Shown: positions 53,065 through 62,709, counted from the first letter of the stretch. The stretch is DNA of 64,000 nucleotides from an uncultured Clostridia bacterium (GCA_944392945.1 CALXYJ010000002.1:1-64000); one strand, 5' to 3'. A program made the numbers and translations. Notes: generated by a model from the sequence alone, not told the origin.

Positions 53065-54996
53065 TTATCTTCCTCCCATTCCGGCCTCCGGCCACCACCG
53101 ACCTCCGCCTCCAGAAGAAAATCCGCCTCCACTTCCACCAGATGACGCCATATGTGAAGAATATGTTAAACTCATCACATTATATGATTTCGTTATATTA
53201 TGTGTAAAACCTGTAAAACTACAATTTTTATCTATATATAGTGGATTACATGTCATATTTAAAATTGCGCTATCATTTGGATTATTTCTCCAATATTCTT
53301 CTGTAAATACATATGGATATTTTGCTTTTAACTGATCAATAACTGTTTTTGGCATTCCAAAAGCTGTTGCAAACACTAAATACTTCTCCCATATAAGTAG
53401 GTCAAACACTCCTTTTTCCTCAATTAATGAATACTTTTCTAAATATTTTTTTAATCCCTTCCATTCTTCTTCTTCATATACTCCCTTTTGTGTTAACTGA
53501 TAAATATTATCTTTCGCCCTTCTACTTACTTTATATATAAATATCATTTCCAATATGAATAATGGTAAAGTTATAAATAATATTAAGACTTTAAACTCAA
53601 AAATACAAGGAAATAAAATTGATAATATTGTACCAAAATAAATCATCTTTTCTCCTGTATTCTTATACAATCTTTGCTTTTTTCTATCTATAATTCCTTC
53701 TTTATTTAAATTACGTTCTATATTTTTTAACATATTTTGAATATGTTTTTTATATTTATAATATTTATCTTTCGCAAACCTATTTAACTTATCTACTTGT
53801 ATTTCACTATCTCTTCCTATTGCATCACTTAATAAGCTGTATATATCGAATTCATCTGGTTTTAAATCATTAGGCTCTTTTATTACAGATATAAATTGAG
53901 CTCCATCTTTCTTTTCAATTTTTATATAACCTTTCAAACACAGATTTAATATATATGAAGCAATAACATTTGATTGCTTGCCATCTGTCCAATAAAAATC
54001 TTTATAAAAATAATATAAATACGCAGCTTCTCCTGGAGTAGATTCTCCATCCCTAGGTATATCCCTAAAATATTGTATTCCCTTTCTCTGTAATCCATCC
54101 CCATCTTTTCTAGCAATAATTAAATATTGTATAATCTTTACTAAACCAAAGAGTAAAATTATCCCTTCTATAGTAAATATAACTGTTAGAATAATATTTC
54201 TTAATTTTATGATTTGATTTGTTTGTTCTGCCCAACTCTCCTCTTCTTCTAATATTTCATCCTTCATATTGATATTTATTATATTTGCTGTATCAAATAT
54301 TTTTTCCGTAAACATACTTCTCAATTCTAGCATTTTTCCTGCACTAAAATTTTTTATATCAAATTTTAGCATATCATTTGAAATTCTCTCGACTGTACCA
54401 TTAACCTCACCATGTCCCCATACTTTTAAATTATCTATATTTGAAACAGGCTTAGGTAATTTTATAATTCCACTAATCTTTTTACAAGCTATACCATTAG
54501 AAGAATCTAATAATTTCCAATAGAATTCTTGGCAATCATTATATGATTTAATAACATTGTCTACTTTATAAGAAATTTGATACTTGACATTTCCCCTTGA
54601 TTCATCTTTTCCAGTTCCCCAAGCAATCTCAAATTCATCTATACCCGTTTCTAATCCATAAAATTCTCCTTCTGGTACATGATACATGTATTTATTTATA
54701 TCTGTTAAATTCATATTTTTATTAAAATCTACTACATTTACATCACTTATTGAATATTCATCTGTATCTGTAAAAGTTCTAAATAATGTACCCGTATTTT
54801 GTACATATATATCCCATGTTTCTATTACATTCATGCTTCCATCTAAATTTAAATTTATCTCATAAGATAATTCATTCATTTTTTGTTTTTGAATATCTTT
54901 ATCTGCAAAAACTTTAATTATTATTTGTCCAAATATAATTATACAGATTATAAAAATTACTATACTTATAATATTGAATTTAGTTTTTTTAATCAT
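53065..54996 (-). CDS. DUF2207 membrane protein
   Basis: A 643-residue protein. It has an N-terminal helix (about 9-31), an extracellular beta-rich domain (about 40-240, with SYEINLNLDGSMNVIETWDIYV), a helix at about 262-290, a cytoplasmic domain (ESTPGEAAYLYYFYKDFYW), helices at about 455-490, and the conserved WKGLKKYLEKYSLIEEKG and WEKYLVFATAFG. The C-terminus is Gly/Ser-rich (SGGSGGGFSSGGGG) with the unusual end RWWPEAGMGGR in place of a pure Gly run. Function unknown. The shorter relative at 34548 lacks the N-terminal domain. It lies 3 bp after the AIM24-family gene. Confidence 0.9.
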   Translation of the reverse strand: MIKKTKFNIISIVIFIICIIIFGQIIIKVFADKDIQKQKMNELSYEINLNLDGSMNVIETWDIYVQNTGTLFRTFTDTDEYSISDVNVVDFNKNMNLTDINKYMYHVPEGEFYGLETGIDEFEIAWGTGKDESRGNVKYQISYKVDNVIKSYNDCQEFYWKLLDSSNGIACKKISGIIKLPKPVSNIDNLKVWGHGEVNGTVERISNDMLKFDIKNFSAGKMLELRSMFTEKIFDTANIININMKDEILEEEESWAEQTNQIIKLRNIILTVIFTIEGIILLFGLVKIIQYLIIARKDGDGLQRKGIQYFRDIPRDGESTPGEAAYLYYFYKDFYWTDGKQSNVIASYILNLCLKGYIKIEKKDGAQFISVIKEPNDLKPDEFDIYSLLSDAIGRDSEIQVDKLNRFAKDKYYKYKKHIQNMLKNIERNLNKEGIIDRKKQRLYKNTGEKMIYFGTILSILFPCIFEFKVLILFITLPLFILEMIFIYKVSRRAKDNIYQLTQKGVYEEEEWKGLKKYLEKYSLIEEKGVFDLLIWEKYLVFATAFGMPKTVIDQLKAKYPYVFTEEYWRNNPNDSAILNMTCNPLYIDKNCSFTGFTHNITKSYNVMSLTYSSHMASSGGSGGGFSSGGGGRWWPEAGMGGR

Positions 54997-54999
54997 TTT

Positions 55000-55674
55000 T
55001 TATTTGGAACCTCCTACATAAAACATTCCAGCTAATTTAGATATTGGCATTGATTGAATCCATACTGTTCCTGGTCCTGTTAATGTTGTTAAAAATAAAC
55101 CTTCTCCTCCAAAAACAATATTTTTAACTCCTTTTACAGTCTCTATATTTAAATCAACATTACTTGTCATTGCTGCAACATATCCATTATCAACTTTAAT
55201 TTTCTCTCCAGATGCTAATTCTCTTTTATATACTGCTCCATCAATTTCTAAAAATACTTTCCCTGGACCTTGAAATTTTTGCATTATAAAGCCTTCTCCA
55301 CCAAAGAATCCTGCCCCTATCTTTTTTCTAAAATGCATCGAAATATCTACAGTTTGTTCTGCACATAAAAAAGATCTTTTTTGCCCAATAATAGTTTCTC
55401 CTTCATTTAAATTAAATTCTAAAATTTGACCTGGAAAAGAAGACGCAAAAGCAATCTCTACATCATCTTTTTCTGCTGTATACACATTCATAAATATAGA
55501 TTCTCCAGCTAAAGCTCTTCCCAGTCCCTTCATAATTCCACCATTAGTTGTTGTAGTCATTTTTATTGCATCATCCATCCAGCTCATTCCGCCATTTTCC
55601 GTTACTATAGATTCTCCCTTCTGTAATTTACATACAACATATGGTAATTCTTCTCCACTTATTTTTGTTTCCAT
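55000..55674 (-). CDS. AIM24/TIGR00266 family protein
   Basis: A 224-aa protein of the AIM24 family: VVCKLQKGESIVTENGGMSWM, KGLGRALAGESIFMNVYTA, ASSFPGQILEFNLNEGE, FFGGEGFIMQKFQGPGKVFLEI and GGEGLFLTTLTGPGTVWIQS. The repeated glycine-rich hairpins form a beta-prism-like fold. Bacterial members have no settled role. Some are linked to membrane or tellurite stress. It is upstream of and nearly touching the DUF2207 gene, so a shared function is plausible. Confidence 0.92.
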   Translation of the reverse strand: METKISGEELPYVVCKLQKGESIVTENGGMSWMDDAIKMTTTTNGGIMKGLGRALAGESIFMNVYTAEKDDVEIAFASSFPGQILEFNLNEGETIIGQKRSFLCAEQTVDISMHFRKKIGAGFFGGEGFIMQKFQGPGKVFLEIDGAVYKRELASGEKIKVDNGYVAAMTSNVDLNIETVKGVKNIVFGGEGLFLTTLTGPGTVWIQSMPISKLAGMFYVGGSK

Positions 55675-55758
55675 ATAAAATCCTCCCTTTATTTTTTCTT
55701 ATTTTACCATACTTACTTGTTACCAACAATATTCTATAATATGTTTTAGAAACAAAAA

Positions 55759-55785
55759 AAGAATATAGCACAAAACTATATTCTT
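55759..55785 (-). terminator. Rho-independent terminator of spoVG
   Basis: A 10-bp stem (55759-55768 with 55776-55785, AAGAATATAG), 7-base loop and a run of T on the minus strand, 18 bp after the spoVG stop. Confidence 0.88.
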
Positions 55786-55802
55786 CCTATAACTAATTTA
55801 TA

Positions 55803-56102
55803 TTATTCTGCTGATTCTTCAGATTCTTCATCTTTAACTTCTTCATTATTATCAGGAGTATTATTATATTCATCTATAATAGCTTTTTGAATTTTCTCCC
55901 TTGTTTCAGCATTGATTGGATGAGCTATATCCTTAAATTCTCCATTTTGAGTTTTTTTACTTGGCATAGCAATAAATAATCCATCTTTCTCAATAACTTT
56001 AATGTCATGAACAACAAATTCGTTATCGAATGTTACAGAAGCTACTGCTTTCATTCTGTTTCCTGAATCTACTTTTCTTAAACGTACATTTGTGATTTGC
56101 AT
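55803..56102 (-). CDS. spoVG: Septation/sporulation regulator SpoVG
   Basis: A 99-residue Spo[38 protein letters not shown] and [23 protein letters not shown] are the family core, and the acidic Glu-rich tail (about 80-99) is typical. The start is the ATG at 56102; an in-frame ATG at 56120 would put the GGAAGG site inside the protein. SpoVG binds RNA or DNA and affects septation, virulence or sporulation genes. In Bacillus it is a sigma-H target. A palindrome (56135-56152) lies upstream. Confidence 0.97.
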   Translation of the reverse strand: MQITNVRLRKVDSGNRMKAVASVTFDNEFVVHDIKVIEKDGLFIAMPSKKTQNGEFKDIAHPINAETREKIQKAIIDEYNNTPDNNEEVKDEESEESAE

Positions 56103-56134
56103 TTGAGCACCGCCTTCCAAAGTTTATATATTAT

Positions 56135-56152
56135 TGTACATTTATATGTACA
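56135..56152. repeat. Palindrome upstream of spoVG
   Basis: TGTACAT and ATGTACA separated by four bases, 33 bp before the spoVG start. It could be an operator in the promoter region. No clear -10/-35 was assigned. Confidence 0.4.
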
Positions 56153-56254
56153 CCTATATTATTCTTCAAAAAAAACTTTTTTCCTTCTATTTTTTCAAAA
56201 TTATTTATTTTTTAACAAATTTGAAATATTTATCATAAAATAGTAATAATTATA

Positions 56255-56283
56255 TTGAAAAAAAACCATAATAATTATATAAT
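56255..56283 (+). promoter_or_regulatory. Promoter of murC
   Basis: TTGAAA (56255-56260), 17 bases, perfect TATAAT (56278-56283), 33 bases before the murC start. A strong AGGAGGG follows. Confidence 0.75.
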
Positions 56284-56316
56284 TTTATTTGTTTAAAAAC
56301 ATAGGAGGGAAATTTA

Positions 56317-57708
56317 ATGCCTAATCTTAACTTAATAAAAAAATATAATAGAGTACATATGATTGGAATTGGTGGAGTCAGTATGAGTGGAATTGCAGAA
56401 ATTCTTCATTATTTTGGTGTAACAGTTACAGGCTCTGACCTAGCTAATTCTGAAATAATAGAAAAATTACAAGCAAATGGAATTCCTGTAACAATTGGTC
56501 ATGATTTTCAAAATTTAGAAAAAGCAGATATTGTTGTATATTCAGCTGCCATAAATCCAAATGATCCAGAAATGCAAAAAGCACACGAATTAAATATACC
56601 AACTTGCGAAAGATGTGATTTTCTTGGTATGCTTACAAAAGCTTTTAATGATACAATAGGTATTTCTGGTACTCACGGAAAAACAACAACTACTTCTTTA
56701 GTTTCTCTTTGCTTCTTAGAAGCTGGATTAGATCCAAGTATACAAGTTGGAGCTATATTAAAAGCAATTGATGGAAACTATAAAGTTGGTTCTAGTGAAC
56801 ATTTCATAATAGAAGCTTGCGAATATGTGGAAAGTTTCTTGAAATTTTTTCCAAAAGCAGAAATTATTCTTAATATAGATAATGACCATCTTGACTATTT
56901 TAAAACTTTTGAAAACATAAAAAAAGCATTTATAAAATATGTAAAATTAATTCCGGATGATGGTTTACTTGTTGTAAATGGTGATGATGAAAACTGTTTA
57001 GATTTATTGCAATATACAAATGCTTCAAAATTAACTTATGGAATTACAAATAAACATACTGACTTTTTTGCAGTAAATATAGTTTTTGATAATAATGGTT
57101 TTCCAGCATTTGATGTTTACAAAAAAGATAAATTCTTTGAAAGAATACAATTAAAAATTCCTGGAATGCACAATGTTTTAAATTCATTAGCATGTATTGC
57201 TCTTTGTGATTATTATGGAATAGAAAGTAAATATATAAAATCTGCTTTACAAAAATTTACAGGAGCACATAGAAGATTTGAATATAAAGGCACAATAAAT
57301 AATGCTCCAATATTTGATGATTATGGTCACCATCCTACAGAAATAATAGCAACAGCAAAAGCATTAATGAATAAAAAATATAATAAGTCTTGGGTAATTT
57401 TCCAACCTCATACTTATAGTAGGACTAAAACATTATTAACAGACTTTGCTAAAGCTTTATTAAACTTTGATAATATCATAGTAACAGATATATATGCAGC
57501 AAGAGAAACAAATAAATTTGGAATTTCTTCTAAAGATTTAGTAGATAAAATAAATTCATTAGGAAAAAAAGCAATTTATATCTCTAGTTTTAAAGATATA
57601 GAAGATTATTTAAAAGATCATGTTCAAGAAAATGATATTGTTTTAACTTTAGGTGCTGGAACAATAACTAAAATTTCTGATGAATTAAGTCATTGCTCAA
57701 ATTTTTAA
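56317..57708 (+). CDS. murC: UDP-N-acetylmuramate--L-alanine ligase
   Basis: A 463-aa MurC. It has the Rossmann start HMIGIGGVSMSGIAEIL (about 13-30), ATP loop GISGTHGKTTTTSL (about 108-121), the EACEYVESFL motif, FDDYGHHPTEI and the C-terminal FQPHTYSRTK. It adds L-Ala to UDP-MurNAc in the cytoplasm, the first peptide step of peptidoglycan synthesis. Single gene with its own promoter and an end palindrome. Confidence 0.98.
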   Translation: MPNLNLIKKYNRVHMIGIGGVSMSGIAEILHYFGVTVTGSDLANSEIIEKLQANGIPVTIGHDFQNLEKADIVVYSAAINPNDPEMQKAHELNIPTCERCDFLGMLTKAFNDTIGISGTHGKTTTTSLVSLCFLEAGLDPSIQVGAILKAIDGNYKVGSSEHFIIEACEYVESFLKFFPKAEIILNIDNDHLDYFKTFENIKKAFIKYVKLIPDDGLLVVNGDDENCLDLLQYTNASKLTYGITNKHTDFFAVNIVFDNNGFPAFDVYKKDKFFERIQLKIPGMHNVLNSLACIALCDYYGIESKYIKSALQKFTGAHRRFEYKGTINNAPIFDDYGHHPTEIIATAKALMNKKYNKSWVIFQPHTYSRTKTLLTDFAKALLNFDNIIVTDIYAARETNKFGISSKDLVDKINSLGKKAIYISSFKDIEDYLKDHVQENDIVLTLGAGTITKISDELSHCSNF

Positions 57709-57730
57709 TTTATGTACAATAATTTATTTT

Positions 57731-57758
57731 AGTAGAGAATAATTAATTATTCTCTACT
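57731..57758. terminator. Palindrome between convergent murC and spoIVB
   Basis: A perfect 28-bp palindrome (14-bp arms, no loop: AGTAGAGAATAATT and its complement) overlapping the spoIVB stop codon. It could end transcription from both sides once four or more central bases open into a loop. Confidence 0.6.
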
Positions 57759-58976
57759 TCTTTCATTTGTTTTAGCATTGTATCTGCGAAAATTCCATAC
57801 CCCTTTTCGGGATTATTTACCATTACATGTGTAACTGCTCCAACAAATTTCCCATCTTGAATTATCGGTGAACCACTCATTCCTTGTATTATTCCTCCTG
57901 TTTTTTCCAAAAGTCTTTCATCAGTTACTCTTATTATCATATTTTTATTTGTTCTATTTGTAGAAGTATATACTTTTTCTATTTCTATTTCATATTCCTC
58001 CTGCTTATTATTATCAATTGTACATAATATACTAGCTTTTCCAACTTTTACTTCTTCTCTTGGCATTACTTCCATCTCTTTACTCGTATCATTTTTTAAT
58101 TCTTCTACATTATCCAACTTCCCATAAATACCAAAATTAGTATTTTTATATACTTCACCAATTACTTTTCCATTATCTATACTGCCTTGTAATTCACCAG
58201 GTTTACCTTTTTCTGCTTTTACTATAGAAACAATTTTGCTTGTGATAATGTCTCCTCTTGCTATATCGATTAATTCTTCTGTATCAACATCCAATATTCC
58301 ATGGCCTAAAGCACCAAAATCACCGGTTTTTGGATCATAAAATGTAATTGTACCTACACCGTGAAGCTGCATCCCTAACCCATAACCCTAATTTATATTC
58401 ATTTTCACTTGTCTTAGTTGGTAATATCGTTGTATCATAATTGTTTCCATCTCTAACATAGGTAATCTTTACATAATTTCCATTACATTCATTTACTTTA
58501 CTAATAAGATCTGCAGTACATGTAATTGATTCATCATCTACTTTAGTTATCATGTCCCCTTCTTTTATTCCAGAGTTTTTATATGGCGTATAATTATTAT
58601 TATCAACTCCTTGTATCTCAGACATTCCAACAACTAATACTCCACTTGTATACAATCTAAGACCTATCGTCTCACCACTTGGTATAACGACAGAATTTGG
58701 TATTACATTTACTGTTAAATCTTTTACAGAAAATCCTGCTAAATTTAATGATAAATCTACTTTTCCTACATTATTACTTATTTTGTCATCATCTGTATTT
58801 ACCGCTTCTATTGTTTGACCATTTATATCAGAAATACTCAATCCTAATATAGTTTTTAAATTTAAATTTTCACCCTGCAATAATATTAAATCATTAGGTA
58901 TAGATGTTATATTTGTTACATATACTAATATAATAAAAAGCATTAAAATCAATAAAATTTTTTTAATTTTTTTCAT
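57743..58976 (-). pseudogene. spoIVB: SpoIVB serine protease gene, split by one frameshift
   Basis: Two frames, 213 codons (58976-58335) and 209 codons (57743-58372), form one SpoIVB. The first has an N-terminal helix and a PDZ domain (SGIKEGDMITKVDDESI) and reaches YKLGLWVRDAAS. The second holds GVGTITFYDPKTGDFGALGHGI (catalytic His) and GIIQGMSGSPIIQDGKFVGAVTHV (catalytic Ser), the S55 protease core. Removing one base near 58361 restores RDAAS-GVGTITFYDP and a 410-residue protein. SpoIVB is the forespore signal that starts SpoIVFA/SpoIVFB cleavage of pro-sigma-K. If the break is real that step fails. Confidence 0.9.
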
Positions 58977-59035
58977 AGTATAAACCTCTTATACTATATA
59001 TGTTATCCCATTTTTTTATCTTTAATACTAGAAAA

Positions 59036-59058
59036 AAGATACATATAAAATGTATCTT
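59036..59058 (-). terminator. Rho-independent terminator of the 544-aa gene
   Basis: A 9-bp stem (59036-59044 with 59050-59058, AAGATACAT) with a 5-base loop and a T-run on the minus strand, 16 bp past the stop codon. Confidence 0.85.
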
Positions 59059-59073
59059 CCTTTCTTTATTATA

Positions 59074-60708
59074 TTATGTTGCTAAACTTAAACTCTTATA
59101 AGAATTATATCGTTCTCTAAATAGGGCTGTATAATATGCTTTCCTTATTTCTGCAGAGCACGATGATGAATTAATAAGTTTTTCCAAATCTGTTGTAGTA
59201 TTTCCTAATGCATTAGCTGCCGATGAAGTTTCATTTGATGTAGTTATCTCTGTTGACGTGACAATACAAGCATAATCTGCTGTTGCATCTCCATGAGGGA
59301 AATAATTTTTAGTTGTTCCATCATCAGATACAAAACTTTGTGCTTCAAAATCTATATTTCTATATCCTGTAACTGTTCCAGAAAATGTTGCACTAAAATG
59401 CCTAATATCGTGGTATTGATTTGCAGTTTCATCCAACAAATATATTAATTTTGGGTCCACAAATTCTCTATTCTTATTATTTGTTACTATACTATATCCC
59501 ATATATGTGCCATTTCCAATATTTTGACCTTGCATAAATGACAATAAACAAGTATTACTTAATATTAAACTCCATTCTGTTTCTGTTAAAGTTGGCATTT
59601 TTACAGGAACAGAAGAATTCTCATTTACTTTTGCAATAGTAGTCCTAAGATTAGTTGTAATAGAATTTCTAATTACCTGTTGTTTATGTTCATTAAAAAC
59701 ATTTAGCATTGATCCATCAGTTGCTGTAAAATCAATTAATTTTCTATTAGCAATATTACCTGTAATTCCCAAATCTTCTGCGTTTACATCTACGATATCT
59801 CCTAAAGTAATACCATCTAATATACTTCTTATTCTATTTGTAAACTCATATGCTGAACTTAAATATTTCTGTGCACTAGTATCTTGTTGTAAAGAGTAAC
59901 CTAATTCATTTATCATAATTGAATCATTAGTATTTATGGTTCCATCTACATTATATTTAAACCATCTACTTCCAGACCAATAGGCCTTTTCCCTACGACC
60001 ATTGGAATTTGTTACATATGCATAATTTAATTTTTGGTTTGTCCCATCTTCATATGTTGTACGTGTTACTTCTGTTAAAGTCTCTGGATCTATATTAATA
60101 GTTCCTGCATCTGTTTTATATATAGTTCCACTTGCATTAGTTCTAGATGTATCTATTAAAAATCCTGAATCTGTTTTATAAGTACTTCCATCTTTATAAA
60201 AAACAGTTATATAATTATCCAAAGTATAATTTATAATTATATCTTTTGAACCTTTTTGATATCTTGCTGAATAATATACATATGGTTTTAATGCTGTAGC
60301 AGATGTATTTGAATTTAAATTTATTGTTCCATCAGGTTCTACAACATTATTATATTTTGTATATATATAATATCCGTCATATAGTGTATATACTAAAGCT
60401 GGTATAAAATCAGATAACTCCTCTTCTGTATAACCACTTTGTCCAAAATTAGTTGCCAAAGAATTATAGAATGTAGTTACTGAAGCCTCTACATCTCTTA
60501 TTTTCTCTTGTGCTATATTTTGTGTAGTACTATTTAATTCATTAATTTGAAATGCTTTTATTGCATCATATGTGGCATTATTTAAAATAGTATCATAATT
60601 TGCCTGTAAATTTACATAATTTATTTGAATTTGAATATATAAAGACATTACTAATACTATAGGTATAACAATAATTGAAAATATTACTATCCAGCTTTGT
60701 AATTTCAT
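59074..60708 (-). CDS. Unknown surface protein with N-terminal membrane helix, 544 aa
   Basis: It starts MKLQSWIVIFSIIVIPIVLVM, one membrane helix (about 6-28), then an all-extracytoplasmic body rich in Thr, Asn, Ser and Tyr. The first part (about 30-100, NLQANYDTILNNATYDAIKAFQ) is helical like the stalk of a pilin-like protein. The rest alternates strands and turns. No family is recognised. It is the last gene of a cluster of similar single-helix proteins on the same strand, separated by a repeat-rich gap. I infer a large subunit or tip of the same surface structure, not proven. Confidence 0.65.
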   Translation of the reverse strand: MKLQSWIVIFSIIVIPIVLVMSLYIQIQINYVNLQANYDTILNNATYDAIKAFQINELNSTTQNIAQEKIRDVEASVTTFYNSLATNFGQSGYTEEELSDFIPALVYTLYDGYYIYTKYNNVVEPDGTINLNSNTSATALKPYVYYSARYQKGSKDIIINYTLDNYITVFYKDGSTYKTDSGFLIDTSRTNASGTIYKTDAGTINIDPETLTEVTRTTYEDGTNQKLNYAYVTNSNGRREKAYWSGSRWFKYNVDGTINTNDSIMINELGYSLQQDTSAQKYLSSAYEFTNRIRSILDGITLGDIVDVNAEDLGITGNIANRKLIDFTATDGSMLNVFNEHKQQVIRNSITTNLRTTIAKVNENSSVPVKMPTLTETEWSLILSNTCLLSFMQGQNIGNGTYMGYSIVTNNKNREFVDPKLIYLLDETANQYHDIRHFSATFSGTVTGYRNIDFEAQSFVSDDGTTKNYFPHGDATADYACIVTSTEITTSNETSSAANALGNTTTDLEKLINSSSCSAEIRKAYYTALFRERYNSYKSLSLAT

Positions 60709-60798
60709 ATTATTTCCTTTCTTTACTTTTGTAACTCTTTTATTACATAAGAAAAATATTTCACATTAAAACTCACGAGTGCAAAAACAATCCTGTGT

Positions 60799-61048
60799 GA
60801 TTGCGAAGCAATCTGTGCATTTGCGAAGCACTTTTCTTATTGTGTAGGAAAAATCATTAGATTTTTCTGTAACAACAAGGTTAAGTTTCCTTAGTCTTGC
60901 GCGATTGCGAAGCAATCTGTGCATTTGCGAAGCACTTTTCTTATTGTGTAGGAAAAATCATTAGATTTTTCTGTAACAACAAGGTTAAGTTTCCTTAGTC
61001 TTGCGCGATTGCGAAGCAATCTGTGCATTTGCGAAGCACTTTTCTTAT
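60799..61048. repeat. 104-bp perfect tandem repeat, 2.4 copies
   Basis: Units begin at 60799, 60903 and 61007; the first two full copies are identical and the third stops after about 42 bases. Each unit holds GATTGC-GAA-GCAATC, GTGC/GCAC and AAAAATC-ATTA-GATTTTT dyads, so its RNA would fold into several hairpins. No ORF crosses it. Together with 60709-60798, where nothing is seen, this fills the gap between the 544-aa and 177-aa genes. Confidence 0.9.
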
Positions 61049-61059
61049 ACAATAAAAGA

Positions 61060-61087
61060 AAAAGGTGTTATTTACAATACACCCCTT
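61060..61087 (-). terminator. Possible terminator of the small-protein operon
   Basis: On the minus strand AAGGGGTGT pairs with ACACCTTTT (two G-U pairs), followed by TCTTTTATT. It lies 15 bp past the 177-aa gene and separates it from the tandem repeat. Confidence 0.55.
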
Positions 61088-61101
61088 ATTTCTTTTTCGT
61101 T

Positions 61102-61635
61102 TTAATTTCTTCCGTTAACAGTAACTATTCCACCACTTGCTGCTCCTAAAGTTGCAGAGTCATTTCCTGTTACTCTATAAAAGAAGTTTCTTAATAACTG
61201 AGAAATTGTTGTGTTTGTATTTTTTACACTAACAGATACAATATCTCCTTCTTTTAAATATTTTGTATTATTATTTGAAGCATTATTTATATCTCCCATA
61301 ATCTGTGTTGTATATTCTGAATAATATACATTTTCACCAATCTTTTCATATGCTGTTTGAGCTGTTTTCTTACCTGGATTTTCGTCTAAGATTTTTACTT
61401 CAATTTCTACATCATATGTATTTCCTGTTGAGTTTATTTCTTGAACGAATTTATTATAATTAGCTAATGTTATTCTTCCGGTAGCTCTAATATTATCTGT
61501 AAATGTTGTTGTAGCATCTTGAACTTTTAATTGTGAGACATCATCACTACGATCAGCAACTGACATTAAGGGAAAAATAAACATTAATACAGCTGCTAAT
61601 ATAATAGCTAAAATTGTTACTACTGTATCTCCCAT
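61102..61635 (-). CDS. Single-helix secreted protein, pilin-like, 177 aa
   Basis: An N-terminal membrane helix (about 3-24, TVVTILAIILAAVLMFIFPLM) is followed by VADRSDDVSQLKVQDATTTFTDNIRATG and a soluble domain of strands with a C-terminal VTVNGRN. The layout of a short N-terminal head, long hydrophobic helix and globular tail is that of pilins and pseudopilins, but no processing motif is clear. It has AGGAGG before the start. It follows the 196-aa gene by 28 bp in the same unit. A role in a Tad- or type IV-like filament is possible. Confidence 0.6.
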   Translation of the reverse strand: MGDTVVTILAIILAAVLMFIFPLMSVADRSDDVSQLKVQDATTTFTDNIRATGRITLANYNKFVQEINSTGNTYDVEIEVKILDENPGKKTAQTAYEKIGENVYYSEYTTQIMGDINNASNNNTKYLKEGDIVSVSVKNTNTTISQLLRNFFYRVTGNDSATLGAASGGIVTVNGRN

Positions 61636-61663
61636 TTCTTATTACCTCCTATTTGCCTTCTTA

Positions 61664-62254
61664 TTAATTATTTAATGTATATGTTATAATTCTTTTATAT
61701 TGCTTGTTTATATCTGGAACTAATTCATTTGTATCTTGATTTTCTGTTAAATCTTCTTCTGTTCCCAATCTTTCTACAAATTGTGCACTTGCACCACAGC
61801 TACTAATAATATTTTGAACTACTTCATCTACATGTTGTTTTATCATAGTGGTGTTACCTCTCCATGCTTCATACCTGGTTACTCCATTTTCTACCCAGCT
61901 TTCTTCATCTAAATCTAATGAATTCTTATTTACTCTAGATCCTCCAACCACTTGTCCACTTTGATATATTGTTAAAGGATTTTCATTTCTATCATAAAAT
62001 TGCACTGCATAATCTTCTTGTGCATATCTATATAGAGTTGGAATAACATCTGCTAATGTAACTATTCTTGATAACTCTCTAGTTTCATCTGCTGAAAGTT
62101 CTATATATTCATATGAATTCTGTCTATCTGCACTTTTTACTATTGCATCTGCTGTAGTTTTAGCTTGTGTAAGAGTAACCATGGTTATTGACAGTGCCAT
62201 TATAAACAATAGCATAAAACCTGCCATTTTTAAAGCTTCAACTGCGTTTTCCAT
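61664..62254 (-). CDS. Single-helix secreted protein of the MENA family, 196 aa
   Basis: It begins MENAVEALKMAGFMLLFIMALSI. The helix at about 10-30 is followed by TQAKTTADAIVKSADRQNSYEYIEL and a domain with VIPTLYRYAQEDYAVQFYD and a final ITYTLNN strand. The MENAxxAL start is shared with the two paralogues next to it, so the group looks like one family of membrane-anchored subunits. It has GGAGGAG upstream. No known domain is seen. Confidence 0.65.
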   Translation of the reverse strand: MENAVEALKMAGFMLLFIMALSITMVTLTQAKTTADAIVKSADRQNSYEYIELSADETRELSRIVTLADVIPTLYRYAQEDYAVQFYDRNENPLTIYQSGQVVGGSRVNKNSLDLDEESWVENGVTRYEAWRGNTTMIKQHVDEVVQNIISSCGASAQFVERLGTEEDLTENQDTNELVPDINKQYKRIITYTLNN

Positions 62255-62280
62255 GATTACTCTCCTCCTTTGTTATCATT

Positions 62281-62709
62281 TTATCCTTCTATCTTTATTG
62301 CTGTTACATATCCTTTATATTGTCCCTCTGCTGTTTGATAATTTGTAATTGATACTGTATATCTCTTTGTAGGATCAAATGCACTTTTTACTTGTGATAA
62401 TAATGTATTATCTTTACTACCAGAAGCATTTGTTGATAAACCTGTTGTTGTTACCAATATGTCTCCTAAATCTGGCATTGTTTGATTATTATTTCTTATT
62501 GCATCTATTAATGCTTTTGCTTGTGTTCCATTTATTTTTCCTTCATAATTCTCGAATGTATTATTATGTGCTTGTACTTGTTGATTTGATAATTCATCCA
62601 TATTTGTTGTACTTTTTGCCTGATTAAAAATGTAAACTCCTAATGCTATAATTAAAATTGCAAGTAATATTGCACCTGCTATGATTAATGCTTTTGATGC
62701 ATTCTCCAT
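62281..62709 (-). CDS. Pilin-like protein, tandem paralogue A, 142 aa
   Basis: It begins MENASKALIIAGAILLAILI, a membrane helix (about 7-28), then NQAKSTTNMDELSNQQVQAH and NNTFENYEGKINGTQAKALI. The first 80 or so residues are the same as in the gene at 62769 except for one Ile/Val change. The C-terminal part differs, though both end in a TAEGQYKGYVT strand. A constant anchor and a varied tail point to recent duplication with diversification. It has AGGAGGAG upstream. Function unknown. A filament subunit is the leading guess. Confidence 0.7.
   Translation of the reverse strand: MENASKALIIAGAILLAILIIALGVYIFNQAKSTTNMDELSNQQVQAHNNTFENYEGKINGTQAKALIDAIRNNNQTMPDLGDILVTTTGLSTNASGSKDNTLLSQVKSAFDPTKRYTVSITNYQTAEGQYKGYVTAIKIEG

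Noticed and set aside
60799..61048. CRISPR array
   Set aside because: Units are 104 bp with no unique spacers between them; a plain tandem repeat.
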